A model generated the notes under the pieces. That model was not told the DNA's origin. It made no database searches and worked only from the letters and a program-made list of their open reading frames with translations. A DNA stretch of 12,232 nucleotides from Chlorobiota bacterium. Its GTDB lineage: Bacteria; Bacteroidota; Ignavibacteria; Ignavibacteriales; Ignavibacteriaceae. Positions 1 to 6,370 of this stretch are shown in pieces. The first letter of the stretch is position 1. Every line of letters starts with the position of its first letter. Made by a program: the position numbers and the translations under genes. The stretch covers positions 1-12,232 of the forward strand of contig RHKR01000064.1 of assembly GCA_008363265.1 (NCBI GenBank), in the 5' to 3' direction.

Positions 1-1019
1 CCACCTTTTCTGACGACAAACATCTCATTTTGTGAGAGTATCGATACCCCCGCCAGATCAGAATTACCCGGTTCTGATCTCTTCTCCCATGTTTTTCCGG
101 CATCGGTTGAGTAATAAACACGGAACGCGAGGTCGAACCCAATTGCTTCCAAGCCCGCGGTTGGCTGCACTTCTCTCAGTGCCGGCACTTCCGCGGGATG
201 CCAGGTTTTCATACTGTCTGTTGTGTAGAATACCTTGTTTGCCTCATCAACGGCTATCCCCTGTGCAATAGAGATCATTCTAAGGAAGAGCAGATCATGA
301 TGACACGGAATTGAATCCCAGGACGTTCCTCTGTTTGTCGAGCGGAAGATCGTTTTTCCAGAAGTACCGGATACAAATGTAAAAAGCAGGGTGCCACTCA
401 CGGAGCTGATGAACTTTGCATCACCTTCGAATATTTTTACCTGATTGAAGGTCATCCCAACATCGGGAGAATGGAGGACCCGGTTCAGAGTGGTGAGAAT
501 AAAGTAATCATCTGTTCCCCTTAACGAAGCCAGAGCCTTGATCTTCCCGGCTTCCATCCATGGGAAGGTATGGTACGACCATGTGTCGATCCCGGGCATT
601 TTTCTGAAGAATATTTCCTTCCCCGCCACGATGAACTCGCCGTCCCTCGCGGAGGTTGCGTCAACAGGGTTTGTAAGATTCAGGATACTCCCGGTCTCTT
701 TCCAGCTGCCTCCGTTGTTTGTTGTAATTGTCCCCTTATGCATGTATTGATCAAGAACAAGTTTGGTTTTTCCTCCCGCCCCAACCACTTTGCTAGTTTT
801 TTTTGAATTTCGAAGTGGATCAACCAGCCAACTCTTCCCATTGTCGAAAGATTTGAGGATATAATCGGAATTGGTCGGAACCATGACCACATCCTGATCG
901 GCTGTAACCGACCCCGGCGTTAAGTAGATGCCCGGAAAGAAATCCGGGCTTACGGGCAACCACTGCGAGTAAACAGCACTCGATATCATCAAATACGAAA
1001 CAAAGAATAATCTTTTCAA
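1..1019 (-). CDS. Secreted Asp-box (BNR-type) beta-propeller protein, 3' end outside window
   Basis: An open frame of 339 codons runs without a stop from 1019 to the left edge, so the C-terminal part is missing. I place the start at TTG (1019-1017). It is preceded by GGGAGG four bases upstream and gives a complete signal peptide (KRLFFVSYLMISSAVYS, cut near residue 18); the next ATG (989) would destroy it. Asp-box turns (S/T-x-D/N-x-G-x-T/S-W) are seen at residues 57 (SFDNGKSW), 99 (TTNNGGSW), 227 (STNRGTSW) and 304 (STDAGKTW), with degenerate copies at 184 and 266. It is a tandem paralogue of the gene at 1060-3393: residues 221-336 align without gaps with about 48 of 116 identical by eye. 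By analogy it should carry a type IX sorting domain beyond the window; that is inference. The 40-base gap suggests co-transcription with the upstream paralogue. Ligand and exact role are unknown; Asp-box propellers also occur in sialidases and Ycf48-like proteins, but no sialidase catalytic set is recognised. Confidence 0.88.
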   Translation of the reverse strand, partial: MKRLFFVSYLMISSAVYSQWLPVSPDFFPGIYLTPGSVTADQDVVMVPTNSDYILKSFDNGKSWLVDPLRNSKKTSKVVGAGGKTKLVLDQYMHKGTITTNNGGSWKETGSILNLTNPVDATSARDGEFIVAGKEIFFRKMPGIDTWSYHTFPWMEAGKIKALASLRGTDDYFILTTLNRVLHSPDVGMTFNQVKIFEGDAKFISSVSGTLLFTFVSGTSGKTIFRSTNRGTSWDSIPCHHDLLFLRMISIAQGIAVDEANKVFYTTDSMKTWHPAEVPALREVQPTAGLEAIGFDLAFRVYYSTDAGKTWEKRSEPGNSDLAGVSILSQNEMFVVRKG

Positions 1020-1032
1020 AATACCTCCCAAA

Positions 1033-1047
1033 ACCCCGTCTCAGGGT
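1033..1047 (-). terminator. Small intercistronic hairpin between the two propeller genes
   Basis: In the leftward transcript, ACCCT (1047-1043) can pair with GGGGT (1037-1033), including one G-U pair, around a five-base loop. Four T residues overlap and follow the stem (1033-1030), directly before the GGGAGG ribosome-binding site of the next gene. It resembles a weak attenuator or partial terminator, but the stem is only five pairs, so it may have no function. Confidence 0.25.
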
Positions 1048-1059
1048 ATTTTTGTTTTT

Positions 1060-3393
1060 CTACTTCAAAAGCAACATTTTGCGGGCAATCCGCTTCCCGC
1101 CAAAATCAAGTCTGTAAAAATATATCCCACTCGGCAGATCGGCAGCGTTGAACTCAAAGGAATGCTCTCCCGCGGGTATTTCCCCATTCACGAGCACCTT
1201 CACCAGTTCTCCCGCGGAATTGTAAACCCTCAGCTCCGCGTAACCGGCAACCGGCAACGCGTAACGGATAACGGTAACCGGATTAAACGGATTGGGGTAA
1301 TTCTGCTGAAGCGAAAGTTCTACCGGCACACCCGTTACCTCTATCTCTTTTGAGTAACTCATCTCTCCTGAGTGGTCAACCTGCCGGAGGCGGTAAAGTA
1401 CCTTCTCACCGGTGGCCGGCCGGTTTTCATCAATGAACGAATAACTGTTCACAGAAACAGTGCTCCCCTTCCCGGGAACGAAAGCAAGATCACGCCATGA
1501 ACCGTCTGAATTCTTCTGTATGAAGAATCCATGGTTGTTTGTCTCCGTGGCAGTGCTCCAGTTCAGCAGGACACCATTTCTGACGGTTTCAGCAGAGAAA
1601 GTGGTAAATTCGACCGGAACCCCCATGGCGTACTTGATCAGCAGAGAATTACTATTCAGCATGAGTCCGAACGCGCCGGCACGGGAGGCGAGGAGTGAAA
1701 GTCCGTGGAAGTTCTCCGGACCCGAACTCTGTTCAGTGAATATGGCTCCGAGATCCATCGTCATGAACAGGCGGTAGTCAGATGTAAAGAGGTAGATCTG
1801 GTCATCACCAAAGAAGAAAAATTTTGAGGCCGGCGAACCTGTCTGCCGCCAGTAATTACCCCCATTTGTTGTAAAGAACACTTTGGCGTTCGAGTTCGCT
1901 ATGAATACAGTGTCGCCATGTCCCACTATCCCAGTAATGTTACTTGGCAGCGAGGTGTATATCCGTTTATCCTGCCATGACCGGCCAAAATTCGCGGACC
2001 TGAGATACCGTGAACTGTCCTGTCCGACAAATATCTCCCTCCCGCGCGCGTAAACGAAATTGATTTTCCTCGAGACTGGAAGTACACTTTCAGTCCAATT
2101 CTCACCCCGGTCTGTTGAGATGAGCATTACGGAAGTGTCTTTTTCAAGAATATAGACCGAATCGTAAGCATAAAAAGCGTGATCCTCCGTGCCCTTGGGT
2201 ACGTTAACAGGAGTGATCGCACGGGGCGACTGCTGAAATCTGAAATACTCTCCGGAAGATGTTTTAGCCAGGAATGCCCCGTCGCTCTCCCTCGCTGTTG
2301 AAACCACGGTCCCCGGAATTGTGTCTGCCGTTTTCTGCCAGTAATAACCATAGTCACTGGAACGGAGGATATTGCCCGGGGCGGTAACGACGAACATTTC
2401 ATTCTGATCCATAACAGCCATCCCCCTGATCTCCGCGATCCCAAGCTCCGACGAAATTTCCCATGTTTGCCCCCTGTCAGAGGTGAGCCACGCGCGGTGG
2501 TTTTCATCGAATCCAATGGCTTCCGTGCCATTTATGAGCGCCATTTCCTTGAACCTAAGCCCCGGGACCTGATGCCAGGTTTTCATACTGTCTGAAGTGT
2601 GGTAAACCTTCAGGTCTTCAGATGTCCCAATCCCGTCCTTTACCGTGAACATTCTGATATCCCTGAACCTGTACGGCACGGGGATCGAATCCCAGGTCAC
2701 ACCTTTGTCACCCGAGCGATACAGGAGCAGTTGTGTTGGATCATTCACGAATGTGATCACATAACGGCTTTCAACAGTTGTGACCAGCTTTACACTTCCA
2801 CTGAAAGTTTTCTTAACCGCAAAATCTATCCCTCTTTTGTAGGAGTGAAGGAAATTGTTCGCATTGGTTACAAGGAAATAATCATCCGTGCCCTTGAAGC
2901 ACGCGAGACCTGTTATCTCCTCCCCGGGAGGGAATGAAATGATCATGTTCAACCAAGTGATCGAACCAGCTGACTTCCTCTTTAGGTTCGTTTTTCCGGC
3001 AACAAGAAACTCTTCACTTCGTGCCGATTCGACATCTACTATGGGTGAAGAAAGGAAAATCGGAAAGAAGGTGTTATCCCAGCTCCCGCCGTCATCGGTG
3101 GTGAACTTCCCTTTATACAGAATTTTGCTGAACACCATTTTCATCGAACCGGTGGTGCCCGCGATCTTCCCGGAAGAATACCTGTCCCTGAAAAAATCGA
3201 TGATCCAGGTTTTCCCCTTATCAAATGATTTGAATACAAAATCCCGTCCCGTGGGTACCATTATCACCGTGGAATCAGCGTAAACGGTCTCTCTATCGAT
3301 GACGATCCCGGGAAAGAACGAGGGATTCAACGGCATCCATTGAGCATTCAAACAAATGACACCAAAAACAATAAACAGTATTACTTTTTTCAT
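1060..3393 (-). CDS. Type IX-secreted Asp-box beta-propeller protein, 777 aa
   Basis: Probably a cell-surface or extracellular protein. The ATG at 3393 follows TTGGAG at nine bases, and a signal peptide ends near residue 17 (LNAQW). Clear Asp-box motifs start at residues 56, 98, 227, 266, 304, 345, 426, 466 and 508 (for example SFDKGKTW, TSDRGQTW, STDRGENW). Weaker copies near 140, 184, 386 and 545 complete a period of about 41 residues, suggesting 13-14 blades, possibly two seven-bladed propellers. Residues ~592-688 (VEFTTFSAETV, LNWSTATETNNHGFFIQ, YRLRQVDHSG) match the fibronectin-like domain common before sorting signals in Ignavibacteria proteins. Residues ~695-777 (QNYPNPFNPVTVIRYALP, LPSGIYFYRL, RKMLLLK) are a type A T9SS sorting domain. 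The domains and export route are well supported. The biological target is not; 'Ycf48/PSII assembly-like' labels in databases would reflect only the repeat fold. Confidence 0.93.
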   Translation of the reverse strand: MKKVILFIVFGVICLNAQWMPLNPSFFPGIVIDRETVYADSTVIMVPTGRDFVFKSFDKGKTWIIDFFRDRYSSGKIAGTTGSMKMVFSKILYKGKFTTDDGGSWDNTFFPIFLSSPIVDVESARSEEFLVAGKTNLKRKSAGSITWLNMIISFPPGEEITGLACFKGTDDYFLVTNANNFLHSYKRGIDFAVKKTFSGSVKLVTTVESRYVITFVNDPTQLLLYRSGDKGVTWDSIPVPYRFRDIRMFTVKDGIGTSEDLKVYHTSDSMKTWHQVPGLRFKEMALINGTEAIGFDENHRAWLTSDRGQTWEISSELGIAEIRGMAVMDQNEMFVVTAPGNILRSSDYGYYWQKTADTIPGTVVSTARESDGAFLAKTSSGEYFRFQQSPRAITPVNVPKGTEDHAFYAYDSVYILEKDTSVMLISTDRGENWTESVLPVSRKINFVYARGREIFVGQDSSRYLRSANFGRSWQDKRIYTSLPSNITGIVGHGDTVFIANSNAKVFFTTNGGNYWRQTGSPASKFFFFGDDQIYLFTSDYRLFMTMDLGAIFTEQSSGPENFHGLSLLASRAGAFGLMLNSNSLLIKYAMGVPVEFTTFSAETVRNGVLLNWSTATETNNHGFFIQKNSDGSWRDLAFVPGKGSTVSVNSYSFIDENRPATGEKVLYRLRQVDHSGEMSYSKEIEVTGVPVELSLQQNYPNPFNPVTVIRYALPVAGYAELRVYNSAGELVKVLVNGEIPAGEHSFEFNAADLPSGIYFYRLDFGGKRIARKMLLLK

Positions 3394-3429
3394 CCTGCAT
3401 ACTCCAACATTAAGAATTTATTTGTCTAC

Positions 3430-3461
3430 CCGTAACCCTGTGACTCAGTGAATCTGTGGCT
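3430..3461 (-). repeat. Four imperfect 8-bp tandem units directly after a stop codon
   Basis: Read on the minus strand, 3461-3430 divides into AGCCACAG, ATTCACTG, AGTCACAG and GGTTACGG, which share the pattern RNYYACNG. The array begins at the base after the TAA stop (3464-3462) of the small barrel gene. It lies in the 68-base gap before the 777-residue propeller gene. The periodicity is visible but diverged; function is unknown. Confidence 0.5.
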
Positions 3462-4052
3462 TTAAAACCTCATCCCAACCGTCCCGGTAAAGAGTCCCTT
3501 CATACCCAACCCCAATCCAAGGTGTACCCTGAATTTGTTGCCAAATCTGAGACCCACGGGAGAGAATTGGGCCGCAAGGATTGTTCGATCAGCCGAATCC
3601 TCTTTTCCATCATACTTTGCGGTGTTGTTTACGAAGCAAGCACCCACTCCTAGTTCGAGATACATCCCAAACGATTCCTTGCTTACATATTCAAGTCGAA
3701 GTTCACCCATGGCGGATAAGAAAGAGGCATCATTCGTGCCGGCGTTCCGTGATCCTGAGAGGATATCCTTTTTCAGTACTTCATACGTTACTGACAGCCC
3801 GGCTGAAAAGTTGTCACTCGAATAGAACTGGTATCCAAGAGTTAAAGGGGGTGTACCAGTGCGTGTATCTGAATTTGCATAACCAGCCGAAAGGGCGGTG
3901 ATCCAGATATCCACGAATTTGTGCACTATCTCCGGGGCACTGAGGGTCCCGATACCTCCGTAAACAAAATTCTTCTTTGCGACAACCTCTTGTGAGAATG
4001 AGAAGGATGTGAAAACCAGGATGATCATCGCGGTTAAAATTAAACGCTTCAT
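3462..4052 (-). CDS. Small outer-membrane beta-barrel protein, 196 aa
   Basis: The predicted product has a signal peptide (MKRLILTAMIILVFTSFSFS, cut near residue 20). It then shows alternating hydrophobic and polar strands rich in Gly and aromatic residues (PPLTLGYQFY, FSAGLSVTYEVL, FGMYLELGVGACF, FSPVGLRFG). It ends in GMRF; a terminal Phe is the usual recognition signal for the BAM complex. The ATG at 4052 has GGAG seven bases upstream. It is a tandem paralogue of the gene at 4166-4750, sharing the PPLxLGYQ, KYxG, PxGxRxGxxFxxxxGxGxGxKG and GMR patterns. The length fits an eight-stranded barrel of the OmpA/OmpW-like superfamily, but no precise family or substrate is recognised. It lies 68 bases upstream of the 777-residue propeller gene in the same direction, so the two may share a transcript. 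Confidence 0.82.
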   Translation of the reverse strand: MKRLILTAMIILVFTSFSFSQEVVAKKNFVYGGIGTLSAPEIVHKFVDIWITALSAGYANSDTRTGTPPLTLGYQFYSSDNFSAGLSVTYEVLKKDILSGSRNAGTNDASFLSAMGELRLEYVSKESFGMYLELGVGACFVNNTAKYDGKEDSADRTILAAQFSPVGLRFGNKFRVHLGLGLGMKGLFTGTVGMRF

Positions 4053-4110
4053 TTTAATTCTCCGTTATGTTGCTGCCCGCTTGTGGCTGTGCCATTACCC
4101 GTTGGTCGAA

Positions 4111-4168
4111 GCACTTAAGTTCCTAAGTTCTTGATGCGCCGCGGCGCACTTAAGTTCCTAAGTTCCTA
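4111..4168. repeat. 35-bp direct repeat with palindromic core TGCGCCGCGGCGCA and 8-bp units
   Basis: The 20-mer GCACTTAAGTTCCTAAGTTC occurs identically at 4111-4130 and 4146-4165, a 35-bp period. Between the copies sits the perfect 14-bp palindrome TGCGCCGCGGCGCA (4135-4148). The flanks are 8-bp units (TTCCTAAG at 4120 and 4155, TTCTTGA at 4128, TTCCTA at 4163). The last unit overlaps the TAG stop (4168-4166) of the minus-strand barrel gene. In that gene's transcript the palindrome would fold into a GC-rich hairpin starting about 18 bases after the stop. That could protect the mRNA end or reduce read-through, but no T-run follows. The same palindrome recurs at 6351-6364. Confidence 0.8.
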
Positions 4169-4750
4169 CAACCTCATCCCCAACCCGGCGGTAATGGAGC
4201 CTTTATATCCGAAACCGATACCTATATTCAGTTTAAAATCCTTGCCGGTTCTGAAACCGATCGGGGTAACCTGAAATGCCGGGGTTATCTTGTCACCCTT
4301 TTGGAGGCGACCGGCATATTTGGCCTCTTCGGAGTAGTAGCAGAGACCCGCGGCGGCCTCGAGGTAAACTGCGAACCACTCGGTCTTGACCCATTCGTAA
4401 TCAACTTCGGCCATGAAGATGTTGAAGTAGCGGTAGAAGTCGCCACCCGGTACTTCGTTCAACGTCAGTTCCTTCCCCAGCTGCTGATATGTGTATGACG
4501 CGCCCACCCCGAACCTGTCGGTCACCCGGTACTGATAACCGAGATATAGAGGCGGCATTGTCCCCTTCGCGTTGGAGGTAACATAACCGCCGGTAAGGGC
4601 AATGGTTGACACTTCTTCAAGTATTGAACCAACCTGTGGAAGGCTCATAACGCCCGTACCCGCGTAAAAATAGCTGCTCTTCTGGGCATCAGAACTTCTG
4701 AATGCCAGGATCATCACTGCCAAAAAGAACAAGAAGTTTCTTGATCTCAT
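4166..4750 (-). CDS. Small outer-membrane beta-barrel protein, 194 aa
   Basis: I start this gene at the ATG at 4750, not at the longer upstream opening of the frame (4888). The inner ATG is followed by a signal peptide (RNFLFFLAVMILAFRSSDAQ, cut near residue 22) and preceded by CCGGAG at seven bases; the upstream 46 codons are AT-rich and unlike coding sequence. The mature part has barrel-like strands (PPLYLGYQYRVTDRFGVGAS, WFAVYLEAAAGLCYY, FQVTPIGFRTG, FKLNIGIGFGYKG) and ends GLGMRL. It is a paralogue of the 196-residue gene downstream, 113 bases away in the same direction. The terminal residue is Leu where the paralogue has Phe, and the TAG stop falls inside an 8-bp repeat unit. Ligand and function are unknown. 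The leader contains inverted repeats that include the ribosome-binding site. Confidence 0.83.
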   Translation of the reverse strand: MRSRNFLFFLAVMILAFRSSDAQKSSYFYAGTGVMSLPQVGSILEEVSTIALTGGYVTSNAKGTMPPLYLGYQYRVTDRFGVGASYTYQQLGKELTLNEVPGGDFYRYFNIFMAEVDYEWVKTEWFAVYLEAAAGLCYYSEEAKYAGRLQKGDKITPAFQVTPIGFRTGKDFKLNIGIGFGYKGSITAGLGMRL

Positions 4751-4756
4751 ATTAAA

Positions 4757-4832
4757 ACTCCGGATAAAATGCTTAATTGCTTCCCTTATATTACTCAATT
4801 TTGCAATTAATTCAAATTTTCTTCCCCGGAGT
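4757..4832 (-). promoter_or_regulatory. Nested inverted repeats that could sequester the ribosome-binding site of the 4750 gene
   Basis: ACTCCGG (4757-4763) is inverted perfectly as CCGGAGT (4826-4832). Inside it, TTAATTGC (4773-4780) is inverted perfectly as GCAATTAA (4803-4810). In the leftward mRNA the outer 3' arm is CCGGAGT, which contains the GGAG Shine-Dalgarno of the barrel gene; the 5' arm is its exact complement. The order of the arms allows one long interrupted hairpin. The sequence shows the complementarity. Translational control, and a transcription start upstream of 4832, are inference. A DNA operator in the divergent region is an alternative. Confidence 0.45.
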
Positions 4833-4889
4833 AAAAAAATTTTTAACAACATCCCCCTCTTGCGCCAACTTTTTGTTGATACGGACATC

Positions 4890-4897
4890 TATATTTG
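4890..4897 (+). promoter_or_regulatory. Bacteroidota-type -7 promoter box TATATTTG for the sigma factor operon
   Basis: TATATTTG matches the TAnnTTTG -7 consensus of the Bacteroidota primary sigma factor. The nearest upstream TTG (4873-4875) lies 14 bases away, shorter than the usual 17-23, so the -33 element is uncertain. Transcription would begin about 10 bases before the ATG at 4914. The leader is A-rich and has no clear Shine-Dalgarno sequence. The same octamer occurs before the receptor gene. Confidence 0.45.
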
Positions 4898-4913
4898 AAA
4901 GAAATAAAGATTT

Positions 4914-5429
4914 ATGGACGAAATAATCGACTTTACCCTCAGCTATAACCGGTACAAGAAAAAACTGTACAACTTCACCCTCAGGATGACGGGTGACCGG
5001 ATGATGGCCGAGGACATAGTTCAGACCGTTTTCCTCCGGTTCTGGAAACACATGCACGAGATCCGTAACTCATCCGCGGTGATATTTTGGCTCTACAAAG
5101 CCGCCCGGAACGAGATCTACTCCCAGTTCAGGAACCGGAAAAGGTACAACGAACGGACCGAAGCCACCGACATCGGCGAACTCCAGATCCCGGGGGGAAC
5201 TGACGGTGAGACGGGATTCATACTGAACGAAACCAGGGAGATGGTACTCGATGCAATCGCGACACTTCCTGATGAGCAGAAGGAAGTGGTGCTCCTGAAG
5301 GAATACAGCGGCCTTTCGTATGACGAGATCGCATCTATCTGCGGCATTGAAACAGCGCTGGTGAAAAGCCGGCTTTATTCGGCACGGCAAAAACTGATAA
5401 AGATACTTTCGAAAAAGATCAATGAGTGA
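4914..5429 (+). CDS. ECF-type RNA polymerase sigma factor (sigma-70 family)
   Basis: A cytoplasmic transcription initiation factor of 171 residues, the usual size for a two-domain ECF sigma. Sigma region 2 covers about residues 10-78: AEDIVQTVFLRFWKH (32-46) is the core-binding region 2.2 and FWLYKAARNEIYSQFRNRKR (58-77) corresponds to the -10 recognition helix region. Region 4 covers about 118-165 (LPDEQKEVVLLKEYSGLSYD, then EIASICGIETALVKSRLYSA) with the helix-turn-helix that binds the -35. No sigma-1 or sigma-3 domain and no C-terminal extension are present. An in-frame TAA at 4905 fixes ATG 4914 as the start. The next gene begins nine bases after the stop and encodes a membrane-bound candidate anti-sigma factor, so the sigma is probably held inactive at the membrane until an envelope signal. 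The target genes are unknown. Confidence 0.94.
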   Translation: MDEIIDFTLSYNRYKKKLYNFTLRMTGDRMMAEDIVQTVFLRFWKHMHEIRNSSAVIFWLYKAARNEIYSQFRNRKRYNERTEATDIGELQIPGGTDGETGFILNETREMVLDAIATLPDEQKEVVLLKEYSGLSYDEIASICGIETALVKSRLYSARQKLIKILSKKINE

Positions 5430-5438
5430 GATGACAAA

Positions 5439-5885
5439 ATGAACAATGAAATAAATGAAATGATAAACGCCTGGTTTGACGGTGAACTCGACAAGAAACG
5501 TGAAACAGAACTCTTCAACCTGCTGGCTACTGATGATGAAGCGAGAACCGCCTTCAGGGCAATGAGCAATCTGAGGAATGCCCTCGCCACGATCGAAGAG
5601 GATGTCCCCGATGAACTTGACGAGAGGATATTCAGATCGATAGCACCAAAACAGCAATCGAGCGCACCCGCGAGGAAGTGGCAACTCTTCCCGGTTCTGG
5701 GCTATGCTTTTTCGGTCATTCTTGTCGTAATCACACTCCTCATGATGCTGGAGATCAGATCGTACCGCAACGGACTTGAAGACCTTAACACCAAAGTGAA
5801 GGAGCAGGATCAGACCATCAGGATGATGTTCAACGCTTACCCTACAATTGTGGTGAAACCGACTCAGAATGAGATCATTCAATAG
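5439..5885 (+). CDS. Probable single-pass membrane anti-sigma factor, 148 aa
   Basis: The N-terminal ~70 residues are charged and helical, beginning INEMINAWFDGELDKKRETE, which matches the start of anti-sigma domains (I-x-A-x-x-D-G-E-L). The HxxxCxxC zinc ligands of ZAS anti-sigma factors are absent; no Cys or His is present in the domain. Residues 83-106 (LFPVLGYAFSVILVVITLLM) form one transmembrane helix. It is followed by a short likely coiled coil (107-130: EDLNTKVKEQDQTIRMM) and a small periplasmic tail. Position nine bases after the ECF sigma gene, with a weak ribosome-binding site, suggests translational coupling and an anti-sigma role. The FecR sensor domain is missing, so it is not a FecR-type regulator. 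The anti-sigma assignment rests on context and N-terminal similarity; binding to the sigma is inferred. Confidence 0.78.
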   Translation: MNNEINEMINAWFDGELDKKRETELFNLLATDDEARTAFRAMSNLRNALATIEEDVPDELDERIFRSIAPKQQSSAPARKWQLFPVLGYAFSVILVVITLLMMLEIRSYRNGLEDLNTKVKEQDQTIRMMFNAYPTIVVKPTQNEIIQ

Positions 5886-5918
5886 ATTTTTGAACCAATA
5901 AATAAACGGAGAAATACA

Positions 5919-6350
5919 ATGAAAAAGATGTTGATCATAATGATCCTTCTCACAGGAGCGATGTTCGCTCAGAATGAAATGGCGGTGAAAACCAAGCTCA
6001 CCCCTGACAAGAAAGCACCGGTTAAACTCGACACTGAATCACTTGCAGACTCGATCTATGTTGAGGCGGACAAGATGCCCGAACCTGTCGGCGGCATGGA
6101 AGCGATAATGAAACTCGTGGTTTACCCCGAAGAGGCGATGAAAAAAGGACTCGAAGGAATGGTGGTTGTTTCCGGTGTCATCGATGAAAAAGGGAATGTT
6201 ATCAAGACGAAAGTTGAAAAAAGTATCGGCTCCGGTTGCGATGAAGCAGCGCTTAAAGCCCTCACTTCCACCAAATGGATTCCCGGCGAAGTAAAAGGGA
6301 AAAAAGTTAAAGTAAAGATCGCCCTCCCTGTAATGTTCAAACTTAAGTAG
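5919..6350 (+). CDS. Secreted stand-alone TonB C-terminal domain protein, 143 aa
   Basis: TonB C-terminal domains contact TonB boxes of outer-membrane receptors. Here the domain occupies about residues 68-142: YPEEAMKKGLEGMVVVSGVI, D-E-K-G-N, then DEAALKALTSTKWIPGEVKG and KIALPVMFKLK. The conserved YP, Gly and W-x-P positions are present. Unlike energy-transducing TonB, the N-terminus is a cleavable-looking signal peptide (KKMLIIMILLTGAMFAQ, cut near residue 17) and there is no proline-rich spanning region. The protein is therefore probably periplasmic and not tied to ExbB/ExbD, unless the signal stays uncleaved. A good GGAG lies seven bases before the ATG. It follows the anti-sigma gene by 33 bases and is the last gene before a palindromic repeat. 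Its place between a sigma/anti-sigma pair and a receptor gene suggests a role in signal transfer or receptor gating; this is inference. Confidence 0.88.
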   Translation: MKKMLIIMILLTGAMFAQNEMAVKTKLTPDKKAPVKLDTESLADSIYVEADKMPEPVGGMEAIMKLVVYPEEAMKKGLEGMVVVSGVIDEKGNVIKTKVEKSIGSGCDEAALKALTSTKWIPGEVKGKKVKVKIALPVMFKLK

Positions 6351-6366
6351 TGCGCCGCGGCGCACT
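6349..6366. repeat. Perfect 18-bp palindrome at the end of the sigma operon, possible terminator
   Basis: AGTGCGCCGCGGCGCACT is self-complementary and begins within the TAG stop (6348-6350) of the TonB-domain gene. Its core TGCGCCGCGGCGCA is identical to the one at 4135-4148. In RNA it would give a seven-pair GC-rich stem with a CGCG loop right after translation ends. The following bases are only moderately T-rich, so it is not a textbook intrinsic terminator. An mRNA 3'-stabilising or REP-like role fits equally well. Confidence 0.75.
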
Positions 6367-6370
6367 CTGG

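Noticed and set aside
32..892. Several short frames on both strands in the first 900 bases
   Set aside because: All overlap the continuous 339-codon minus-strand frame whose Asp-boxes align in register with the neighbouring paralogue.
2127..2531. Minus-strand open frame of 134 codons inside the 777-residue propeller gene
   Set aside because: It is an alternate frame of a gene whose Asp-box repeats run continuously through the region.
4751..4888. 46-codon N-terminal extension of the 194-residue barrel protein
   Set aside because: It would bury the signal peptide inside the protein, and the inner ATG has a good ribosome-binding site.
5070..5882. Minus-strand open frame of 270 codons across the sigma and anti-sigma genes
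   Set aside because: It lies opposite two genes with clear domains and ordered spacing, has no recognisable domain, and its composition is that of an antisense frame.
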